A stretch of DNA of 64,000 bases, from positions 1 through 64,000 of the forward strand of contig JABYQS010000013.1 of the NCBI GenBank assembly GCA_022592435.1, in the 5' to 3' direction. The translations under genes were made by a program, and so were the position numbers. Under the pieces are notes generated by a model. That model was not told where the DNA came from, made no database searches, and saw only the letters and a program-made list of their open reading frames with translations. Origin of the DNA: Cerioporus squamosus. Taxonomy: Eukaryota > Basidiomycota > Agaricomycetes > Polyporales > Polyporaceae. Positions 56,444 to 64,000 of the stretch are shown here, in pieces. Within the stretch, counting starts at the first letter, position 1, and the number at the start of each line of letters is the position of its first letter.

Positions 56444-58541
56444 TCAGAACCGTACCGCGGGTGACTGCTCTACGCTTTCTAGCGAGACCTTGTGCCCGAC
56501 AAGCGTGCGGATGTTGTTGATGCCGTACCTACAACCATGTCAGCGGCAGTAGCATGGCGCAAGGAGTCTACGACATACCGGATCATAGTAGGTCGCTCCA
56601 GAGAGATACCCCATCCGTGAACATGGACATCCTTCGGGAAACCCATTGGCTCAAGCATCTCGGGGCGGAACATGCCGCTATTGCCGACCTCGACCCACTT
56701 CTTCAGCTGTGGATGGAACGCAAAGATCTCCAGCGAGGGCTAGATATGAAGTGGTCGTTACCATCACTATGCACAGAAACAGATTGCGCAAAAGAGGCCA
56801 ACCTCCGTGTACGGGTTGTACGCAGGCTTGAAGCGGATGTTCTCGATGCCCATCTTTCTGAAGAAAACACGCATGAACCCTAAGTAGACCTCGTCAGGAT
56901 CACGACAATACAGCACTGAACTCAATCGAAACGCACCGATGAGATCTGCAAGAGTGAGACCGCGGTCGGCAACCACACCCTCGACCTGGTGGAACTCCGC
57001 CAAATGCGTCGCATCCATTGTCTCGTTCCGGAACACTCTGTCGATAGAGAAGAGCTTCGCTGGCCGGAATCCATCGGGTCCCATCTTGCCCGCGCCCGGG
57101 ACCGTCGCCGTTGCGTGCGCGCCCTCGCGCTGGACAAGCTCCTCAGCGTCTGCCTCGCCTTCTCTCCTCGACACCGCGCGGCTAGCTTCCAGAGCATATT
57201 CGCGGAGGTGGCGGTTGTGTGCGTACGCAAAAGCAGCTTACGCGACTCGTCGTGTGACCACGGTGCGCGGTACCCTGTTGAGCCGTAATCACCGTGTTCG
57301 TGTACCTTGGCCACCCGCTCGTAGTAGGCTTTAGGCGGTGGTAGTGAGACCGCAGGATCTGAAGAGGCATCTTGTTCAGTGCCAAGCCTGGGGTGCTAAC
57401 GCGGGTATGGCTGACCAGATAGGTAGAAAGTATCCTGCACTTCTCGTGCCGGATGCTGCTGGGGAACGAAGAGGGCGTCGAAGCACCAGAAGCCGGATTC
57501 GATGAAGGTGTTTGTCGGCATCTCCGCAAAACTGCGCATGTTGAGAAAGAGAGCAAATGAGGTGACCATGTACAACACGTACCCCATCTCAAAGAAGATA
57601 TTGCGAATTTCCTCGCGGACCTTCAGGAGTGGATGGAGAGCGCCACCATTTGGCGGGATGCCGTCGGCCTCGAAGTTGTACTTCTTGTAGGTAGCCGTTT
57701 TCCAAGAGCCACTGTAACAACGACTGAGCACAGGAATAGACGAATACAAGGAGAGCGCGACGTACGAAGTGAGCATATCCACTGTTAGGTCAGTCTCAGG
57801 CTTTGCTGTTGACGTGCTGAACTGGGGACCCTTGTGAACGGTGAACCATTGGCCCTTCCTGCAAGACGCATCGAACCTTAGCAACACATAACTATGGCAA
57901 CATTGAAGCAAGTTACCTCTGCGCAATGAGTTTACGCTTCCTTAGATCCGCAAGAGCCTTCTCCCCCGCTTTCAGAGTTCCCGTAGAGTCCACCTCGCGC
58001 ATCTGTAGCTGGGTGGTATCGACGATCGAGGGAACCTAAAGAACAGTTGGTGCGACAGACTAATTGACTTCAGAGAGACAGCCCTACCAGCTTGACGAGA
58101 CCATCGCCCTCTTTGCCGATCCATTTGTTCTTGAAAGCCTGACCCTGACCGATCTTCGCGGTTTCCGGGCCAACTTTTGCCTGCAGCTCCTTGATCGGGA
58201 GAGGCGGACCCTCGCCTTTCAGCGGACATGCATTCCATACACGGGCTTCATGGGAACCCTGCAAGGCAATCTGTGCGCCCTCCTGAGTGAGGACATGGGA
58301 AACGGTTTCTTGGGTCGTGTATGTGATCATCTGGAGAAACATGGGTCTCTTGACATAGATCGACTAAGAAGTTATTTACATCACGACTTGAGAGGGAGTT
58401 CAAAGCACCCAGAAATATGATTTGGGAGTCATGGGTTGCTGCTGGCTCCTTGTAACCCGGGAGAATGAGAGTGCGAGTGTCCTTGATGGTACCCTCTTTG
58501 TCGAGGGTGTCCAGGATGAGTTGCTGAATCGCTTCTGCCAT
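56444..58541 (-). CDS. FRS2: Cytosolic phenylalanyl-tRNA synthetase, alpha subunit
   Basis: This is the catalytic class II subunit. It starts [20 protein letters not shown] (58541). N-terminal winged-helix segments include QALKNKWI-like [18 protein letters not shown]. The core has [20 protein letters not shown] and [20 protein letters not shown], then [18 protein letters not shown] (motif 1/2 region). Next come [40 protein letters not shown] (motif 2), [20 protein letters not shown] and [18 protein letters not shown], with [20 protein letters not shown] (motif 3). The stop is at 56446-56444. All class II motifs are intact. Eight or more short introns are present. It diverges from PEX2 and is on the same strand as the beta gene. 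Confidence 0.95.
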
Positions 58542-58776
58542 CGTTTTGCAACCCTAGAAGAGACAGCAGTCTGCGAGAGTTGCGAGTAAGAATACAAGTC
58601 AGACCAAGGCAAGCACAAGCAGAGAGCAGAGGGGGAGAAGATAAGAGATGAGAATGGACGCGGAGAAATCGAGATGAGCTTGACTCGAGAGACGCCCATA
58701 ACGGTCGCGTCGGGCGCACGTGAATGCACGTCCTCCATCCCGGCGTCCACGTCCCCCACCATGTCCTCTGCTCCCC
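58542..58776. promoter_or_regulatory. Divergent PheRS alpha / PEX2 promoter
   Basis: Only 235 bp separate the two start codons, so both promoters must be within it or overlap. No specific site is recognised. Confidence 0.5.
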
Positions 58777-60356
58777 ATGTCCGACACCCACCCCGGCGCC
58801 CTCGCTGAGTCCTGGCAGAATGCGTGGAACAACGCCCAGCAGGACATATCTCGAATACGCGCTGATATCGCCTCAGCACCACCCCCAGATCCCCGTATCA
58901 CTCGTGTGGGGAAGGTCGACGCGGAACTATTGGATGCCGAGCTGGTGCAGTTGCTCAAGGAGCCGTTGACGAAAGCCTTGAGCCTAGTTCATGTGCGTAT
59001 CAATGTGGTTCAACCTTAACATGTGTTGATCACCCTTGCATAGTCCGCATTCAAAGCGAGATACGACCCGGAGCTCACGCTTCTCATACATCTCGTACTC
59101 TACAAGTTCTCCGTTTGGGACCAGGGTGCGAGCTACGGTGCGAAGCTGCAGGGACTCAGATATGCGCCATCAGGTGTAACGTCTCGCTCTTCAAATGGTA
59201 CGGCCACCCCTTCTCAAGTCAAGCTGTTGGGTTGACCAGAGCTCTAGCCTCGGGGTTGGCCCGGTCAACGCTGGCGCTCCATAGTATCCTCACAATCTTC
59301 GTCCCTTACGTCCATACTCGACTGCGTGCTCATGCCCTATCGAATGCGTGGCCTGATGCACCCTCGTCGGACCGACGACGCAAAGCATGGGAATTTCTGA
59401 CCCGCCTCGAGTCCTTACATGGCCTCGCTGCACTCGTGAACTTCACCGTGTTCCTATGGGACGGACGGTATGTAGCCTCCCCTACTCTGACGCATGTGGT
59501 CTGCTGAGGCACGGTGCAGATATCGTACACTAGCAGACAGGTTGCTCCGTCTGCGACTTATCTCCGCTCGCCGACACTACCAGCGAGAAGTGTCGTACGA
59601 GTTCATGAACCGTCAGATGGTTTGGCACGCGTTCACTGTGAGTGCATTGGCAGTATCTGGGACAGTTACCGTACTCACACCTTTGGCCAGGAATTTCTCC
59701 TATTCCTGTTACCACTCATCAACACCAGAGCCCTCCGACGACAACTTTCTTCCCTGACATCTCGGATGACGCTTGCTGCGATGCTCCCTTCTCCCCTCCG
59801 CAATGCCGTAGGCCTCTCTGGTACAACCCTCTCTGAAAAGTCAACACGGAGAGGGAAGTACTGGGCACTCCCACCAGACCAATGTGCAATATGTGCCGAC
59901 AACGCCTCCACAAACCTGAACTTCTCTGACCCCAGCAACGCTCTTAGCTCGCTTCCGTACACCACTGCCGGTGCATCAAGCGCGGCAGATCCGGACGATC
60001 CTGACTATGTCCCGCAATTCCCCATTCATATCCCCTACGGGACGTCTTGCGGACATGTGTATTGCTACTACTGTCTGACCGAGCGCATGATGCGCGTTGC
60101 GGACGAGCGATCTGGCGTCGGACCCAAAGGGGCACAGTGGGAGTGCCTCCGATGCGCGGAAGGTGTAGCTGCGGCCGACCGAATTGAAGCACAAGCGGAG
60201 GGTCCGGAGTATGAGAGTGGTGTGGACGACGGGGATGATACCATGAGCGGTCTGAGCCTTGATTATGGAAGCGAGGACGTCGATACGGAGTTCACGGACA
60301 TGAGTGGGAGTGTAGGAAGCTATGGGGATAGTGAGTCGGGTATGTCGAGCGACTGA
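58777..60356 (+). CDS. PEX2: Peroxin PEX2, RING-type ubiquitin ligase of the peroxisome
   Basis: PEX2, PEX10 and PEX12 ubiquitinate the import receptor PEX5. The start is at MSDTHPGALAESWQNAWNNA. The membrane part contains RITRVGKVDAELLDAELVQL, LIHLVLYKFSVWDQGASYGA, TLALHSILTIFVPYVHTRLR, SDRRRKAWEFLTRLES, HGLAALVNFTVFLWDGRYRT and VSYEFMNRQMVWHAFTEFLL. The C-terminal RING finger is CAICADN, CGHVYCYYC, then WECLRC. An acidic tail ends SYGDSESGMSSD. Intron phases fit, with a 44-nt GTACGG...CAGAG intron near 59200. The last 14 codons recur as a relic at 35694-35738. It is convergent with the second A-T-R gene, whose stop lies 106 bp away. Confidence 0.93.
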
Positions 60357-63300
60357 GGCTCACTCCTGTCTCCGTGCAGTCATCTGGGCCGTTACTGTGC
60401 AATCATACACTGCAGTGCTCGACTATCTTACAACCTCAGCCCTCAGCCCTCAGCACCTACGCTCAGTTCCCGGGTGTAGGGAGGAAACCTGAAGCCCGCC
60501 ACGCCGCTACCCACCGCCTAGCATCCGCCTCGCTTAGCTCCGGCATACCGGCCAGCGTCTCGGAGACGCTGCGGGCCTTCTCCGTCGAGAGAAGGGGCAT
60601 ACCAAGTGGCTCTCTCCCCTCTCGTGCTTCAGCCCGGTTGCGGAAGAAGTCCAGAAGGCGCAGTGCAGGATTGTCCCGCATAGCGTCGACGTCGCCCTCA
60701 CCGCTGACCTCTCCTGCGGACTTCTCCAGAGCAGCTAACCAGCTAGCGTATGGTGCGAGTGGTACGCCGAGCTCTTCTGCGATGGCTGCAACGAGGATGT
60801 GCCAGGCGACAGGCCGTGGGTGGACAAGATGCAGAATTGGTGCAGGAGAGTTCCGCATCTCCGCGAACGCTCGCGCTGCATCGTAACCAAGGATGAAGGA
60901 GACCGACTGCATATGCGCACAAGTCAGTCAACACAAACACCGAGGAGGCCAGCGAGTCACTTACGCCCTCGACGTCAGGCAAGCAGCGTGTAAAAGCAGC
61001 GGACTTGACCATCGCCGGGAACCACTCCCTCTCGTTCCAATGGCCGGTCTTGTCCCCGCTCACCTGCCCGAGCCGCACCACAATGATAGGGACGCCCACG
61101 CGCTCTGCGACGTTGTGGAGGATCTTCTCGGTAACCCATTTGGACTCGCGATACCCAGCGCCGACCGCCGAGGAGGGTTCGATCGGCTGCTCAGGAACGG
61201 GAGGAGGAATGGTACAACCTGTGCCCGAATGCGAGCTGAGCATGTGCTAAGTAGACAAGGTAGCGGACTCACGCTCGAAGATGCCAATAGAGCTCACGAA
61301 TTGAACTCTAGGAGGTTCCGTGAATGGCGAGCTCAAGGCCAACTCGAGGAAATTGCGAACGGCCTTGAGGTCCGGTTCGAACGAGGGTAGCGTGAGGTTG
61401 AAGTTCACCGTCCACGCTGTATGAGAGGTTCAGTCTGCGATAGAGGTGCCGATAACGTTTTCGGCCTACCATTGAGCATGATGTGCGTAAGAGAACTTCG
61501 TATCTGCGTGGAATAAGCCCGTCTGTCGCGGTGGCATGATATTGTCGGCGACTACATACCTCCTCAAGCAGGTCTGAGGAAACACCAAATCCAGGCACGT
61601 CGAGAGTTGCATCGACCATCACGAATTTCGGAGAGGTGAGGAGCCCTTCCTCCAGTGCCCTCTCGCGGAATCGTGCTCGCTGCCGCTCCATAGCCTGCGT
61701 TCCAGATCTGTTGAAGGCATACACCTTCGCCACATGCTCGTCCCGCAGCAGATGCTCCAGCACGTCACATCCGAAGCCCCCAGTTGTCCCTGTAATCAGG
61801 ACGACGTCCCTCGTGGATTGCCGGGAATGGAGCTGCGTTGGCCGCAGCGGCAGGTTGGAGGAATACTCTTCGGCAAGTCGCACGAGGGTCTCATCGGGAT
61901 TCCCGGAGTCTGCTTCTGTAACGGAGGAGTCGTGGACAGCCCGCAAAACCGCGTCGGACAAGCGCTGAGATGGATGGTGCTTGGAAGACGACGTTCATGT
62001 GCAGACGCTGAGCTGCGGCTTTGGAGTACTCGCGGACCGCGCGGAGAATCGTGTTCCGGATCCATGTTGCTTGCAAGCTAGGAAGTAAGAGGAGATTAGA
62101 ACCCGCCGGAATGAAGAAATGAAGAACGGTCCACCTGTCGCAACCGTTGCGGAAGAGGTCCGCATCATCGGCAAGTGGACGCTTCACGACCCGCTGCACG
62201 ACGGTGCGCACAAAGGCATGTGTATCCGCGAGATCCCAATTTACGGGCGCAACGACGTCGCTCTGTGCGCTCTGCTCGACCTGCGCGTATAACGCCTCGA
62301 TATCGTCATGGTACTCCCTTAAGATGATGTTTCTGCGTGGGTAACCCTTGATGTTGTATGCGAACGGCTTCGCGGGAGAAGTAACGAGGATCATCTGCGG
62401 CCAAAGACTGTCAACTATCGACCAGCGTTTCCATGCTTTCAATGCGCACCTCCTTGAAAATACGGGAGTGCTGAGGAGCGAACTCATTGGCTCGCTCGAT
62501 CGTCTTCCTAAAGGCGGACGTACAAGTATGAGCTGCGGATATTGTGGAGGATGCGCTTATGACGATGACGCATACCATATCATGTTCCGGAACTCTTGTA
62601 GCTTCCCGCTGTTCCTAGGGTCCAATTTATACTCCGCCTTGGGCTCAATCAGCACGCCGTTCTGGAACTTGCCCTGGCCGAATATGAGGCAAGCTCGAAC
62701 ATGCGGGTCGTCATTCATGATGGTTTCTGAGAGGAGGATGAAGGGTAGCCAAGAGTTCTAGTTCTTTCCTCTCCTCTACGGCAGACATTCACTCACCAAG
62801 TGGACCGGGGTTTGTCTTGATGAACATGTCAGCAATGTTAAGTTACCTAGTGGTAGGTTCTCACCTTCTCGCCGTTCGACAAAATGATCTGGTCGTCAAG
62901 GCGTCCGTGGTACTTCCAAAACCCGGGTCGCGTAGGGTGTCGCTCGAGGAGATCGCTCGTTGCATACGCATCTACGCCGTCGACCTGAGTGTTCACGACC
63001 GGTAGCGGTACCTTGGGATTTGACTTGTACGGAGGTCAGCCGGACAGCATACTATTGCCGTGGACGCGATTGACTTACAAGGACGATCAACTCGTACATG
63101 CCGTCTCCTGCATCCGCCAACTTGGTCTTGAGTAGCGGAGGAACGAGAAGTACTCCCAATCCATCCCCGGCTCAGCTGAACAGAGACTTCAGCAATTGTA
63201 CAGTGATCCAAGTAACCCCCAGTCGCCCACCGAGGAAGAACTTGGCGATTGCGCCAATTTCGGTGCTGGCCCCTGGTGAGTGCCAAGTGCGGATGGTTGT

Positions 63301-64000
63301 CAACACAAAGAAAATCGTACCTTCCGTACAACGAGTAGAGTCGTATACCATGCGATGCGAGCGTGTCCCCAACTTCTTTGTTCAAAGGGGCACCACCGAA
63401 TATCTGCGAGGCGTCAGCTAGCGCATGCGTACAAGATTTCTCTCTGCTCACTATCGCTTTCATCCCCTTCATGTAGCTGACCTTCTCAGGATCGCGGGAC
63501 CAGATCTGGAGTCACCTTCAGCAATTGATGGTCCTCGTAGTTCGCTAAGGGACATACTTCGAGGAACGCCGGAGCTGTCATCACATATTCCGAGGATGTC
63601 TTCACGACTCCATCGAAAACGTTTTCCGGAGTTGGAAATATTGGCGGTGAAGATGGTGGGAACGTGGTTAGCGTCATGCCATTGTTGGTCTAACAGCCAT
63701 GCGCTAGTAACTGAGTCAACTCAGACGGACGAACAAGAGTCCTGCCTTACCGCGAAACACAGCATAATCATTCCAATGCCATGGAACATTGGTGTGCCGT
63801 GAATGCTCAGTACAGCGAGAGTGAGGTCGACCTCTCCATACCCTGGAAAGAGGTCCGTTATCCGGGATGCACCACGAAAGGACGCAAAACACTGCTTACA
63901 GGGCGCAGCGGACCAATGGATCATCCGCCTGTGAGTCCACGGGATAGGCTTCGGGTGGTTAGTTGAGCCTAAGTGCCAGGTCAGTTGGGGCCATCAAACG
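60309..64000 (-). repeat. Arm 2 of the large inverted duplication
   Basis: It is the counterpart of 32038-35738 in opposite orientation. The inner end lies inside the PEX2 coding sequence at 60309. The outer end is beyond the window. Confidence 0.93.
60463..64000 (-). pseudogene. NRPS-like A-T-R reductase, source-locus copy, 5' end outside the window, with a frameshift
   Basis: It has the same enzyme family and domain order as the gene at 31367-35535. The visible part runs from the adenylation core ([20 protein letters not shown]) through the thiolation motif (NGCD, then [10 protein letters not shown] after splicing) to the reductase with [15 protein letters not shown] and [11 protein letters not shown]. 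The natural C-terminus [20 protein letters not shown], which the other copy has lost from its frame, is intact here. One extra base at 60960+1000 (position 61960/61961) relative to the other copy shifts the frame in the linker between the thiolation and reductase domains. If real, this copy makes no reductase. A sequencing error is possible. Confidence 0.75.

Noticed and set aside
32038..64000. Possibility that the inverted arms are an assembly palindrome
   Set aside because: The arms differ by many substitutions and indels and have different flanks, so a fold-back artefact is unlikely.
1..64000. CRISPR arrays, bacterial operons, rRNA or tRNA genes
   Set aside because: No spaced direct repeats of that kind, and no rRNA or tRNA core sequences noticed by eye. 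The window is clearly eukaryotic. A tRNA scan was not possible.

Overview
The window is nuclear DNA of a filamentous basidiomycete. Genes are close together and broken by many short introns (about 45-75 nt, GT-AG with a few apparent GC-AG). The deduced proteins look like Agaricomycetes, perhaps Polyporales: a membrane-anchored A1 aspartic protease, a FunK1-type kinase, a lectin-like single-span membrane protein and NRPS-like adenylation-thiolation-reductase enzymes. The order-level guess is an inference. I found no rRNA, tRNA or CRISPR array.

Layout, left half: a Rab-like GTPase (partial, -), ribosomal protein eS7 (-), Hsp90 co-chaperone CNS1/TTC4 (-), L-2-hydroxyglutarate dehydrogenase (+), complex I subunit NDUFA12 (-), proline iminopeptidase (+), histidine enzyme HIS6 (-), hydroxyacid-oxoacid transhydrogenase (-), aspartic protease (+), mitochondrial PPR protein (-), folylpolyglutamate synthase (+), SLX4 nuclease scaffold (-), a degenerate FunK1 kinase (+), karyopherin KAP120/importin-11 (+) and DNA polymerase delta subunit POLD3/Cdc27 (-).

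Right half: an NRPS-like A-T-R reductase (31.4-35.5 kb, +), a ThrE/Prm10-type transporter (-), a GNAT acetyltransferase (+), a 3.3-kb gene-poor island, EMC10 (-), an unknown basic protein (+), a pogo-like MITE, an amidohydrolase (-), a BSD2/Ndfip-type adaptor (+), PheRS beta (-), a membrane protein (+), PheRS alpha (-), peroxin PEX2 (+) and a second A-T-R reductase (-) running off the right edge.

Most genes are housekeeping genes in alternating convergent and divergent pairs. The most unusual structure is an inverted duplication of the A-T-R reductase. The 32.0-35.74 kb arm matches 60.31-64.0 kb in opposite orientation and carries the last 14 codons and stop of PEX2 as a scar. This marks the 60-kb locus as the source and the 35-kb locus as the derived copy. 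Each copy has its own frameshift(s). Other points of interest: the FunK1 gene lies between two copies of a roughly 60-75-bp promoter block; MCB-like ACGCGT boxes sit upstream of POLD3 and between SLX4 and FunK1; and both subunit genes of cytosolic phenylalanyl-tRNA synthetase lie within 7.5 kb of each other. All exon boundaries were read by eye from splice motifs and reading phase, so exact junctions are provisional.
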